NCBI RefSeq assembly: GCF_030553055.1
Contig: NZ_CP130713.1
Span: 5,766,001 to 5,830,000 of the forward strand
Reading direction: 5' to 3'
DNA: 64,000 bases
Source of the DNA: Streptomyces sp. XD-27
Lineage (GTDB): Bacteria; Actinomycetota; Actinomycetes; Streptomycetales; Streptomycetaceae
Every line of letters begins with the position of its first letter. Within the stretch, counting starts at the first letter, position 1. Made by a program: the position numbers and the translations under genes. The notes beneath the pieces are model-generated. The model was not told the origin of the DNA. It made no database searches and saw nothing but the letters and a program-made list of their open reading frames with translations. Below are positions 1 through 7,203 of the stretch, one piece after another.

Positions 1-590
1 CCTCCTTCGGCGTCGTCGTCGCGATCTTCCAGTGGGGCTGGGGCCTCGGCCTGATGGGGCTGGGCAACGCGGGCCCGATCGAACCGTTCCTGCCCGTGAT
101 CATGGTCTCGGTGCTCTTCGGGCTCTCCATGGACTACCAGGTCTTCCTGGTCAGCCGGATGTACGAGGAGTGGCGTGCCACCCGCGACAACCGCGTCGCG
201 GTACGCGTCGGCCTCGCCGAGACCAGCCGGGTGATCAACTCCGCGGCCGTCATCATGATCGCGGTCTTCTCCGCCTTCGTCCTCAGCGGCGACCGGATCA
301 TCGCGATGTTCGGCATCGGCCTGGCGGCGGCGGTCGCCCTGGACGCCTTCGTCCTGCGTACGCTGCTGGTCCCCGCGCTGATGCACATGCTGGGCGGCGC
401 GAACTGGTGGCTGCCGAAGTGGCTGGACCGCTGGCTGCCGCGGATCAGCATCGAGCCGGCGGAGGAGGACACGGCACCGGTCGTGCCGGCGGACGCGCCG
501 GCGGCGGAGCCGGGCGTGGCCCTGCCGGGGCAGCGCGCGGAGCTGCGCGGCGAGCGCGACGAGGAGCTGACGTCCACGGCAGCTGGGTGA
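1..590 (+). CDS. MMPL-family RND transporter, C-terminal part
   Basis: The gene enters from the left edge; the reading frame is open from base 3 (SFGVVVAIFQWGWG...) so no start is visible. It encodes the last membrane domain of an MMPL/RND exporter, a family that moves lipids or drugs out of the cytoplasmic membrane. The stretch PVIMVSVLFGLSMDYQVFL, followed by SRMYEEW, is the typical fourth-helix and loop signature of the second half of MMPL proteins. Further helices follow (VIMIAVFSAFVLSG, MFGIGLAAAVALDAFVLRTLL) and then NWWLPKWLDRWLP and a hydrophilic tail of about 45 residues. The substrate cannot be told from this fragment. Confidence 0.9.
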   Translation, partial: SFGVVVAIFQWGWGLGLMGLGNAGPIEPFLPVIMVSVLFGLSMDYQVFLVSRMYEEWRATRDNRVAVRVGLAETSRVINSAAVIMIAVFSAFVLSGDRIIAMFGIGLAAAVALDAFVLRTLLVPALMHMLGGANWWLPKWLDRWLPRISIEPAEEDTAPVVPADAPAAEPGVALPGQRAELRGERDEELTSTAAG

Positions 591-680
591 GACCTGGGAC
601 CGCCCGCCCCGCCGTAACGCCCCCAACGCGAGGTGATCTAGGCTCCTTTCGCCGGTCGACCGACCAGAAGAAGGGCGCGC

Positions 681-1928
681 ATGAGACTCCGGGGGATCAC
701 CTGCACCGCCGTGGCCGCGATGCTTGCCACGCTGACCGCGTGCGGGGGCGGGGGCGGCGGGAAGGACGGCGGCCCCGGCAAGGGCTTCACCGCGCCGACG
801 AAGTTCTCGGTGAAGCAGGGCGTCCCGCTCCCCGAATCCGCGTCCCTGGGCAAGGTCCGCATCATCGGTGGGCTACGGCATCCGCTGGCGGTGGCATTGC
901 ACGACGGGGTGGCCTTCATCGCGCGGCCGGACGGGCTCGACGTGGTCAACGGCTATCGGTCGGGCAAGCCGGTCACCATCACCCCGGAACACGAACCCGT
1001 GCTGGAGCTCGACGACCTGATGGGCGAGAACCCCGCTGAGGCGCCGCTGATCACCGCCACTGGCGGCAAGACCCTCGCACTCAGCGCGCTGGTGACGAAG
1101 GTGACCGGCTCCGGGACGGCCAAGTCCCATGACGCGGTGGAGCTCATGGCCACGGACACTCAGACCGCCACCAAGCCGTGGTTCACGGAGATCCCACTGC
1201 CGGCGGACGACGCGTACTACTCCGGCGACCGGGCCGAGGCCAACGTGGTCGGTCGGTCCGGCGACATCGTCGTCGTCTTCGGACGCGGCCGGCTCTTCGG
1301 CGTGGACCTCAAGAGCCACCGGAAGGTGTGGACGGCCAAGGGGACGTATGCGAAGGGCGCGGTCGTTGTCGGCGACCGTGTCGTCGCACTGCGCGGCGGC
1401 AAGGTCGTGGGGATCGGCGCGGCGGACGGCCAGGACGTGTGGACCTCGCCGCGCTCGGGGCTCGGACTCTCCGCCGCGGGTCCGGACGCCGTGATGACGT
1501 ACGAGTACCCGAACGATGACGTCCGTGACCGGCGGCACTATCTGCTCGACGCCGTCACCGGCCACACCCGCCGGGCGCTCCCGGAAGACGCCCCGGGCTG
1601 GGACTGCGCGTATGACGGCGCCGCCGTCACCGTGTGCACGGGCAGCGCTGGGGTCGATGAGGCGGCGGCCGCGTACGACCCCAAGAGCGGCAAGGAGATC
1701 TGGCGGCTGCCCGACGCGGCCGGTACGCGGGTGGCGCCGGAGGTGACGCTGGTCCGCGCGGGGCTGGTCTACGGCGAGGCCAACGGCAAGCCCGTCGTCC
1801 TGGACGCCGCCAGCGGGAAGGACAAGGAGACCCGGCCGGGGATCGCCCCGTACGTCGCGGACGGATACGTGGCCATCTCCGAAACCGAGGACGAGACCGG
1901 CCTCACCGCGTACCGGGCGGTGGGCTGA
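681..1928 (+). CDS. PQQ-like beta-propeller lipoprotein
   Basis: A 415-residue secreted lipoprotein. The N-terminus MRLRGITCTAVAAMLATLTAC is a lipoprotein signal with lipobox LTAC (Cys21), followed by a Gly/Lys-rich linker. The body shows repeated blade motifs of the PQQ/BamB-like fold, for example DLKSHRKVWTAKG, GAADGQDVWTSPRSG and DPKSGKEIWRLPD, each ending in a Trp-containing strand. Such proteins sit on the outer face of the membrane, usually as scaffolds; no catalytic residues are evident. The start ATG follows the purine-rich AGAAGAAGG. It lies 90 bp after the MMPL gene and may be an independent unit. Function beyond the fold is unknown. Confidence 0.8.
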   Translation: MRLRGITCTAVAAMLATLTACGGGGGGKDGGPGKGFTAPTKFSVKQGVPLPESASLGKVRIIGGLRHPLAVALHDGVAFIARPDGLDVVNGYRSGKPVTITPEHEPVLELDDLMGENPAEAPLITATGGKTLALSALVTKVTGSGTAKSHDAVELMATDTQTATKPWFTEIPLPADDAYYSGDRAEANVVGRSGDIVVVFGRGRLFGVDLKSHRKVWTAKGTYAKGAVVVGDRVVALRGGKVVGIGAADGQDVWTSPRSGLGLSAAGPDAVMTYEYPNDDVRDRRHYLLDAVTGHTRRALPEDAPGWDCAYDGAAVTVCTGSAGVDEAAAAYDPKSGKEIWRLPDAAGTRVAPEVTLVRAGLVYGEANGKPVVLDAASGKDKETRPGIAPYVADGYVAISETEDETGLTAYRAVG

Positions 1929-2012
1929 CCTCGGGCGCGGGCAGCCGCCCGCCCCGGCTTCTCCATGTCGTCGGCCAGCCGCGAGAGGGAGCCGGTGCCG
2001 CCCCGGCGAGGT

Positions 2013-2099
2013 GGCCCCCACGGCCCCGCCCTCGTCTTCGACCCGGCCGCGTGGGCGGCCTTCGTCGCGGCCGTCCAGCACGGAGAGTTCCCCGTGTGA
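2013..2099 (+). pseudogene. C-terminal fragment of a DUF397 protein gene
   Basis: A frame ending at the TGA at 2097-2099 reads GPHGPALVFDPAAWAAFV and then AAVQHGEFPV, the typical C-terminus of DUF397 proteins. There is no start codon or N-terminal half upstream, so this is a relic. Bases 2015-2093 match bases 4959-5037 of the intact DUF397 gene with 4 mismatches in 79, so the two form a direct repeat enclosing the SDR/TetR/SDR cassette. It abuts the stop codon of the convergent SDR gene. Confidence 0.75.
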
Positions 2100-2930
2100 T
2101 CACGACTCCGGTCCGGAGCGGCCGATCAGCCGGTGGGTCAGCTCCATCAGGCGCCGGCGGGCCTCGGCGTCGTACGCCTGCTCGTGCGCGCGGCTGTCGG
2201 TGAACCGGTCGAAGTAGCGGCCGGTCGTGGACGCCAGGTCCGGGTCGGTGGCCAGCCGCACGGTCGGCCGCACGCCCTCGTCGATGCCCACCAGCGGGGT
2301 GAGGCCGTATGCGCGGACGCCGTCGGTGTCCATCAGATGCGCCGGGTGGAGGGCGTTCACGGTGACGCCGGTGCCGTCGAGCTCGGCGGCCAGCTCGAAG
2401 GTCGCCGTGATCAGCGCGAGCTTGCTCCGGCAATAGGCGCGCAGCCCCTCGTAGCCCCGCTCCAGCATGACGTCGTCGAAGTCGACGGCCTCCTGCCCGA
2501 TCGAGGCGACGTTCACCACGCGGGCCGGTGCGGACGCGGTGAGCAGCGGCAGCAGGCCCCGGGTGAGGGCGTACGGGGCGAGGTGGTTCACGGCGAACCG
2601 CAGCTCGTGCCCCTGCCGGCTCAGCTCCCGGCGCAGGGGCTCGGCGCCGCCACCGGCGACCGCGTTGTTGACCAGTACGTCGAGCCGGGGCTCCGCCGCG
2701 CGCACCTGGGCGGCCATCGCGTGCACCTGGTCGAGGTCGGACAGGTCCGCGAGGTAGGTGCGGACCTCGGTGTCCGGGGCGGCGGCACGGACCTCGGCCG
2801 CGACCGCGTCGAGACGGGCCTGGTCGCGACCGTGGAGCAGGAGGGTGCCGCCGCGTGCGGCGAGGTCGAGCGCGATGCCGCGGCCCAGCCCCTGGGTCGC
2901 GCCGGTGATCAAGGTGGTGCGTCGGTTCAT
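2100..2930 (-). CDS. SDR family NAD(P)-dependent oxidoreductase
   Basis: A 276-residue short-chain dehydrogenase/reductase. It carries the cofactor motif TGATQGLG (residues 9-16), the structural NNA motif (88-90), the catalytic Ser143 in NVAS, and the YxxxK pair Tyr166/Lys170 in YCRSK. I chose ATG 2930 (MNRRTTLITG) because it places the Rossmann motif at the usual distance; a longer frame to 3080 would overlap tetR. It lies downstream of the tetR gene on the same strand with a 136-bp gap and is probably co-transcribed or separately controlled. A 14-bp perfect palindrome (2932-2945) sits directly before the start. The substrate is unknown. Confidence 0.85.
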   Translation of the reverse strand: MNRRTTLITGATQGLGRGIALDLAARGGTLLLHGRDQARLDAVAAEVRAAAPDTEVRTYLADLSDLDQVHAMAAQVRAAEPRLDVLVNNAVAGGGAEPLRRELSRQGHELRFAVNHLAPYALTRGLLPLLTASAPARVVNVASIGQEAVDFDDVMLERGYEGLRAYCRSKLALITATFELAAELDGTGVTVNALHPAHLMDTDGVRAYGLTPLVGIDEGVRPTVRLATDPDLASTTGRYFDRFTDSRAHEQAYDAEARRRLMELTHRLIGRSGPES

Positions 2931-2931
2931 G

Positions 2932-2945
2932 GCCACGATCGTGGC
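2932..2945. promoter_or_regulatory. 14-bp perfect palindrome before SDR start
   Basis: GCCACGATCGTGGC is a perfect 14-bp palindrome immediately upstream of the SDR start codon at 2930, where a ribosome-binding site would be expected. It could be an operator or an RNA hairpin that hides the start. No protein can be assigned to it. Confidence 0.35.
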
Positions 2946-3066
2946 GGCGCGGCGCGGCACGAGGGAGTGTGTGCTGAGCCTGGTGTCGCGACCACCAGCC
3001 GGGGGCCCCAGGGGGCGCGACTGCGGCGCGGACCGAGTGCCTCCCCAGGTGCTGAAACGCTGGGTT

Positions 3067-3660
3067 CTACTCCGGCTCACACCCGCGCAGGATGGACGCG
3101 ATCACGTCGTCCAGCCCGTGCTCGGCCAGCTCCGGCGGCAGCATGCCGCTCACGGTCAGGCCGGCGTAGCCGTGCAGTGCCGCGAAGACCGGCAGCGCGA
3201 CACGGTCCAGCGCCCCCTTCCGCACCTCGCCCCTGCGCTGTCCCTCACCGATCAGTCCGAGGATCTGCTCGGACCAGCGGTGGGCCGTCGCGCCCAGCGC
3301 CTCCGACGCCTCCGGGCTGTGCTTGACCGAGAACATCAGGTCGAGCAGGGCGGCGTTGGCCACGGCGAAGCCCACGTAGGTGCGGGCCACGGCGTCCAGC
3401 CGCTCGGCGAACGACGCGCCGACGCCTTCCTGGGAGGTCGCGATGGCCTCGGAGAGCCGCTCGAAGCCGGTCATCGCCAGGGCGTCCAGCAGGGCCTGCT
3501 TGGTCCTGAAATGGCGGCTGGGCGCGGCGGGGCTCACCCCGAGGTCGCGGGCCAGCTCCCGCAGCGACAGTGCGCCCGATCCCCGCTCGCGCAACGTCTG
3601 CTCGGCGCGCGCGAGCAGCGCGGCAGGGAGGTCTCCGTGGTGGTAGGGGCGGTTCTTCAT
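3067..3660 (-). CDS. TetR/AcrR family transcriptional regulator
   Basis: A 197-residue TetR-type repressor. The N-terminal helix-turn-helix is visible in LSLRELARDLGVSPAAPSRHF followed by RTKQALLDALA. The C-terminal ligand domain contains RFxxE-free helical segments typical of the TetR_C families acting on small hydrophobic ligands. It is transcribed divergently from the SDR gene at 3741 and upstream of the SDR gene at 2100, so it most likely controls both. A 15-bp palindrome and three 18-bp spaced repeats lie in the 80-bp divergent region. The ligand is unknown. Confidence 0.85.
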   Translation of the reverse strand: MKNRPYHHGDLPAALLARAEQTLRERGSGALSLRELARDLGVSPAAPSRHFRTKQALLDALAMTGFERLSEAIATSQEGVGASFAERLDAVARTYVGFAVANAALLDLMFSVKHSPEASEALGATAHRWSEQILGLIGEGQRRGEVRKGALDRVALPVFAALHGYAGLTVSGMLPPELAEHGLDDVIASILRGCEPE

Positions 3661-3680
3661 GCCCTCAGCCTAGTCCCGGC

Positions 3681-3695
3681 GTGAGCAATGCTCAC
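3681..3695. promoter_or_regulatory. Candidate TetR operator, 7-1-7 palindrome
   Basis: GTGAGCAATGCTCAC has perfect 7-base arms around a single central base. It lies 20 bp upstream of the tetR start and just before the promoter of the divergent SDR gene, the usual place for a TetR autoregulatory operator. That the neighbouring TetR protein binds here is an inference. Confidence 0.55.
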
Positions 3696-3741
3696 ATTGT
3701 TATCGTTGCCAACATTGTTATCACCGCATACATTGGTGGCA
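3694..3741 (+). promoter_or_regulatory. Promoter with three 18-bp spaced repeats, likely leaderless
   Basis: ACATTG occurs at 3694, 3712 and 3730, exactly 18 bp apart; the first two copies extend to ACATTGTTATC. A good sigma-70 type promoter can be read as TTGCCA (3706-3711), 17-bp spacer, TACATT (3729-3734). Transcription would then start at or next to A3741, which is the A of the SDR start codon. No Shine-Dalgarno sequence at a usable distance is present, which fits a leaderless mRNA. Confidence 0.5.
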
Positions 3742-4670
3742 TGGCAAAGAACAAGAACACCCGGCCCCAGCCCTGGAACACCGCCGACATCCCCGACCAG
3801 ACCGGCCGCACCGCCGTCGTGACCGGCGCCAACAGCGGGCTCGGCCTCGCCACCGCCAGAGCGCTGGCCGGGGCGGGCGCCCACGTGGTCCTCGCGGTAC
3901 GGGACACCACGCGCGGCGAGGCCGCGGCCGAGACCGTGCGGGGCAGCGTGGAGGTACGCCGCCTCGACCTGGCCGACCTCTCCTCCGTCCGCGCCTTCGC
4001 CGCCGGCTGGCAGGGCGACCTGGACCTGCTCATCAACAACGCCGGCGTCATGAACATCCCCGAGGCCCGCACCAAGGACGGCTTCGAGATGCAGTTCGGC
4101 ACCAACCACCTGGGCCACTTCGCCCTGACCAACCTGCTGCTGCCGCACATCACCGACCGCGTGGTGACCCTGTCGTCCGCCGCGCACAGGACCCCGGGCA
4201 GCCCCCGCATCCACTTCGACAACCTCGACCTGACCGGCGAGTACGGCCCGATCACCGCCTACAGCCAGTCCAAGCTCGCCAACCTGCTCTTCACGCTGGA
4301 ACTCCAGCGGCGGCTCGGCGCGGCGGGCTCGCCCGTGCGCGCCCTGGCCGCGCACCCCGGCTGGGCCGCCACCAACCTCCAGGGACGCGACGCCAACGTC
4401 CTGCGACGTGCCGTTCTCCGTCTGGGCAACCGGCTCATCGCCCAGGACAGCCAGGCCGGTGCGCTGCCCACCCTGTACGCCGCCGTCCAGGACCTGCCCG
4501 GCGCGAGCTACGTCGGCCCCGGGGGCATGTTCGAAACGCGCGGCGCCCCGACCCTGGTCGGCCGCTCGCCCGCGGCCAGCGACCCGGCCACCGCCCGACG
4601 CCTGTGGACCGTCTCCGAGGAACTGACCGGCGTCACCTTCCCCGAACCCGCCGTGAGGGCGCGGGGCTGA
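3741..4670 (+). CDS. SDR family oxidoreductase (retinol dehydrogenase-like)
   Basis: A 309-residue short-chain dehydrogenase. The cofactor motif TGANSGLG is at 28-35, NNAG at 99-102, the Ser of TLSSAAH near 145, and the catalytic Tyr174/Lys178 in YSQSK. The long GLATARALAGAGAHVVLAVRD and NHLGHFALTNLLLP segments resemble the light-dependent protochlorophyllide reductase/retinol dehydrogenase-like SDR group. ATG 3741 is chosen because the conserved fold starts soon after it and because the predicted transcript begins there. It is divergent from tetR and is probably repressed by it. The natural substrate is unknown. Confidence 0.85.
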   Translation: MAKNKNTRPQPWNTADIPDQTGRTAVVTGANSGLGLATARALAGAGAHVVLAVRDTTRGEAAAETVRGSVEVRRLDLADLSSVRAFAAGWQGDLDLLINNAGVMNIPEARTKDGFEMQFGTNHLGHFALTNLLLPHITDRVVTLSSAAHRTPGSPRIHFDNLDLTGEYGPITAYSQSKLANLLFTLELQRRLGAAGSPVRALAAHPGWAATNLQGRDANVLRRAVLRLGNRLIAQDSQAGALPTLYAAVQDLPGASYVGPGGMFETRGAPTLVGRSPAASDPATARRLWTVSEELTGVTFPEPAVRARG

Positions 4671-4829
4671 GACAGCGCTACAGCCTCTACGGGCAGGCTG
4701 CATGACTGCCCGGCCGTGGTCGAGCGACTCCAGAGCGCCTACCATCTGGCCATGGGTGAGGCGCTGCCTCAGAAGGAGTCTCTCGCCCTGATGAGGGCGA
4801 CAGCGAAGGACTACGGCCACCGTGACTGA
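4671..4829 (+). pseudogene. C-terminal remnant, probably of an XRE/DUF5753 regulator
   Basis: The frame ending at TGA 4827-4829 reads VVERLQSAYHLAMGEALP, then QKESLALMRATAKDYGHRD. This has the look of the last helices of the Scr1/DUF5753 type XRE regulators that normally precede DUF397 genes in Streptomyces, and its stop overlaps the GTG start of the DUF397 gene as in intact pairs. The helix-turn-helix part is missing; the frame is closed by the stop of the SDR gene at 4668. The assignment is an inference from context and a short match by eye. Confidence 0.4.
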
Positions 4830-5049
4830 GCACACCATCCCAGACGCATCCCTGCTGAGCGGTTGGCGTAAGTCGTCGTACAGCGGGCCTGACAAGGACA
4901 GTTGCATCGAGGTGCTCGACGGCCACCCCACCGGCGTCCCCGTCCGCGACAGCAAGAACCCCCACGGCCCCGCCCTCGTCTTCGACCCGCCCGGGTGGGC
5001 GGCCTTCGTCGCGGCCGTCAAGCGCGGAGAGTTCCCCGCCGGAGCGTGA
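4822..5049 (+). CDS. DUF397 domain-containing protein
   Basis: A 75-residue protein of the DUF397 family. The signature SGWRKSSYSGPDKDSCIEV near the N-terminus and the C-terminal VPVRDSKNPHGPALVF followed by DPPGWAAFV are both present. In Streptomyces these small proteins are usually encoded directly after an XRE-type regulator and are thought to act with it in developmental or stress control. Here the partner is reduced to a remnant (4671-4829), so this copy may be orphaned. The GTG start at 4822 overlaps the stop of that remnant, and the stop overlaps the GTG start of the next gene. Confidence 0.85.
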   Translation: MTEHTIPDASLLSGWRKSSYSGPDKDSCIEVLDGHPTGVPVRDSKNPHGPALVFDPPGWAAFVAAVKRGEFPAGA

Positions 5050-6050
5050 GCGACCCGCGCCGCGTCCTCATCGTCGCGTACGACGACGCGCAGATCCTCG
5101 ACATCGCCTGCCCCAGCGGCGCTCTCGACATCGCCAACCGGCACGGCGCGACCCCTCCCTACGCCGTCGAGTTGGGCACCCTCGGCCGCCGGGCGGCCCG
5201 CAGTTCCGCCGGGATCGTGCTCGGGGCCCAGCGCGGGCTGGAGTCAGTCACCGGGCCACTGGACACGCTGCTCGTCGTCGGCGGCCCCGGGTACGAAGAC
5301 GCGGCGGCGGACGGGCAGTTGCTGGAGCACGTGCGGCGGCTCGCCGGGCGGAGTCGGCGCGTCGCCTCCGTATGCACCGGCGCCTACGTGCTCGCCGCCG
5401 CCGGCCTGCTGGACGATCGGCGGGCGACCACGCACTGGAGGTTCGGCGAGCAGCTCGCCGCCCGCCATCCCGCCGTGGCCGTGGACGTCGGGCCGCTCCA
5501 TATCCGTGACGGCAACGTCTACACGTCCGCCGGGGTCACCAGCGCGCTTGATCTGACGCTGTCCCTGATCGAGGACGACCACGGGCCGACGCTGGCCCGC
5601 GCCGTCGCCCGCGAACTGGTCTCGTATCTGCACCGGCCCGCCGACCAGGCCCAGATCAGCATGTTCCTGGCCGCGCCACCGCCCGGCGACCGGCTCGTAC
5701 GGGACCTTGTCGGCTACATCGCCGGTCATCTGACCGAGGACCTGACGCCCGGGGCGCTGGCCGCTCGGGCGGGGGTGAGCACGCGGCACCTCACCCGCCT
5801 GTTCACCGCGCATCTCGGCACGACCCCGACACGCGCCGTACGCGCCGCCCGCACGGAGGCGGCGGTCCATCTCGTGCGCTCCAGCGACCTGCCACTGGCC
5901 GTGATCGCCCGGCGCTGCGGGTTCGGGTCGGCGCAGACGCTGCGGGAGGCGTTCCTGGACCATTACGGGGCCGGCGGGGACATGATTCGCAGGATGCCGG
6001 ACATGCCGCGGGCGCGCGTTCCGTCCGGGCAGCAGACTGCCGTCCCATGA
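5046..6050 (+). CDS. GlxA-type transcriptional regulator (DJ-1/PfpI plus AraC HTH)
   Basis: A 334-residue regulator with an N-terminal DJ-1/PfpI domain (RRVLIVAYDDAQILDIA; nucleophile-elbow region SVCTGAYVLAAAGLL) and a C-terminal AraC helix-turn-helix pair (LTPGALAARAGVSTRHLTRLF and LAVIARRCGFGSAQTLREAF). Family members respond to small nitrogenous or amide-type metabolites and usually activate nearby genes. The GTG start overlaps the DUF397 stop by GTGA, and its own stop overlaps the next gene by ATGA. The downstream secreted DJ-1 protein is therefore its likely co-expressed partner. Confidence 0.85.
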   Translation: MSDPRRVLIVAYDDAQILDIACPSGALDIANRHGATPPYAVELGTLGRRAARSSAGIVLGAQRGLESVTGPLDTLLVVGGPGYEDAAADGQLLEHVRRLAGRSRRVASVCTGAYVLAAAGLLDDRRATTHWRFGEQLAARHPAVAVDVGPLHIRDGNVYTSAGVTSALDLTLSLIEDDHGPTLARAVARELVSYLHRPADQAQISMFLAAPPPGDRLVRDLVGYIAGHLTEDLTPGALAARAGVSTRHLTRLFTAHLGTTPTRAVRAARTEAAVHLVRSSDLPLAVIARRCGFGSAQTLREAFLDHYGAGGDMIRRMPDMPRARVPSGQQTAVP

Positions 6051-6835
6051 CGCATTCGACTTCACGCAGGGCGGTCCTCTGCGGCTCTGCGGCCACCGCC
6101 GTACTCGCCGCCGCGGGCAGCATCCCAGCCGCCGGGACCGCGCACGCCGAGGGGCGCGGCGAGCGGCGGGCCAAGGGCGGGCCGGAGATCGGCATCCTGC
6201 TGTACGACGGCTACAGCCTGCTGGACCCCACCGGCCCGGCGGAGGTGCTGTCCCGGCTGCCCGGCGCCAACGTGACGATGATCGCCGAGCGGCGCGGCCC
6301 GGTCCGTACGGACACCGGGGACGCGGCCGTCGTGGCCGACCGCTCGATCGCCGAGGTCGATCGCCTGGACGTCCTCCTCGTGCCCGGCGCGGGCAACCGC
6401 GGCACGGTCGCGGCCATGAAGAACCAGGCGCTGCTGCGCTGGATACGGCGTATCCACCGGAACAGCCGGTGGACGACCTCGGTGTGCACCGGATCGCTGG
6501 TCCTCGCGGCGGCGGGGCTGCTGGACGGGCGGAAGGCGACGACGTATTGGGCGTCGGCGGACTATCTGGAGTCCGAGTTCGATGTGACGTACGTGGCCGA
6601 GCGCTCCGTGCGGTCGGGGAAGATCATCACGGCGGCCGGGGTCTCCGCGGGCGTGGACATGGCGCTGTACCTGGCGTCCCTGATCGCCGGAGACACCACG
6701 GCGAAGGCGATCCAGTTGGCCATCGAGTACGACCCGCGGCCCCCGTTCGACTCGGGCAGCGCGGCGGACGCCGATCCCCGGCTCAAGGAGCTGGCGCTGC
6801 GGCTGCTCGCCGAATCGGACGACTCGCACGGGTGA
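6047..6835 (+). CDS. Secreted DJ-1/PfpI family protein (isonitrile hydratase-like)
   Basis: A 262-residue DJ-1/PfpI protein with an N-terminal Tat-type signal (TSRRAVLCGSAATAVLAAAG, then a likely AHA cleavage site). The mature part has GILLYDGYSLLDPTGPAEVL, the substrate strand LLVPGAGNRG, and the nucleophile Cys in SVCTGSLVLAAAGLL, all typical of the isonitrile hydratase/GlxA N-domain branch. It is translationally coupled to the GlxA-type regulator. A DJ-1 domain outside the membrane next to a DJ-1 domain regulator suggests that one modifies a signal that the other senses. That is inference. Confidence 0.75.
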   Translation: MTHSTSRRAVLCGSAATAVLAAAGSIPAAGTAHAEGRGERRAKGGPEIGILLYDGYSLLDPTGPAEVLSRLPGANVTMIAERRGPVRTDTGDAAVVADRSIAEVDRLDVLLVPGAGNRGTVAAMKNQALLRWIRRIHRNSRWTTSVCTGSLVLAAAGLLDGRKATTYWASADYLESEFDVTYVAERSVRSGKIITAAGVSAGVDMALYLASLIAGDTTAKAIQLAIEYDPRPPFDSGSAADADPRLKELALRLLAESDDSHG

Positions 6836-6846
6836 TGAGGCCGGGC

Positions 6847-6891
6847 AGGAAGCACCGGGCGGGTAGGAAGCACCGGGCGGGTAGGGAGCAC
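6847..6891. repeat. 18-bp tandem repeat, about 2.5 units
   Basis: The unit AGGAAGCACCGGGCGGGT is repeated exactly at 6847-6864 and 6865-6882, followed by the partial AGGGAGCAC. It lies directly after the stop codon of the secreted DJ-1 gene. No function is evident. Confidence 0.7.
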
Positions 6892-7023
6892 AGGCGCCGT
6901 TCACCGGCATGACCTAAGGCCCTTACGCGCGCGAAGATCAGTCACTCTCCCGATGTGCCTTACCTACCTGGGAGACGAAGGTGGAGACACGTCAACGACC
7001 CTTCGTCACCACGGGAGAACACG

Positions 7024-7191
7024 ATGTTCCACCTCGAACTGCACAAGGCCCGCCAGACCGACCTCATGCGCGAGGCGGACCGGCAGCGGCTCGTCGGCCG
7101 CGCCCGCCGCTCCGTACCCGACGAACCGGAGGGGCGGGTGAGCAGGCGCCGGGACCGGGCGGCCGCGCCGCGGTACGACGTCGCCGCCTGA
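7024..7191 (+). CDS. Small hypothetical protein upstream of LAL regulator
   Basis: A 55-residue basic, Arg-rich peptide (MFHLELHKARQTDLMREADRQ...). The ATG is preceded by GGGAGA at 7013-7018, a well-placed ribosome-binding site, which supports translation. Short proteins beginning MFHLELHKAR are common in Streptomyces, but I know no function for them. The gene ends 12 bp before the LuxR-type regulator, so the two are probably one transcript. No membrane segment or Cys motif is seen. Confidence 0.65.
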   Translation: MFHLELHKARQTDLMREADRQRLVGRARRSVPDEPEGRVSRRRDRAAAPRYDVAA

Positions 7192-7203
7192 CCCCGCGAC
7201 GCG

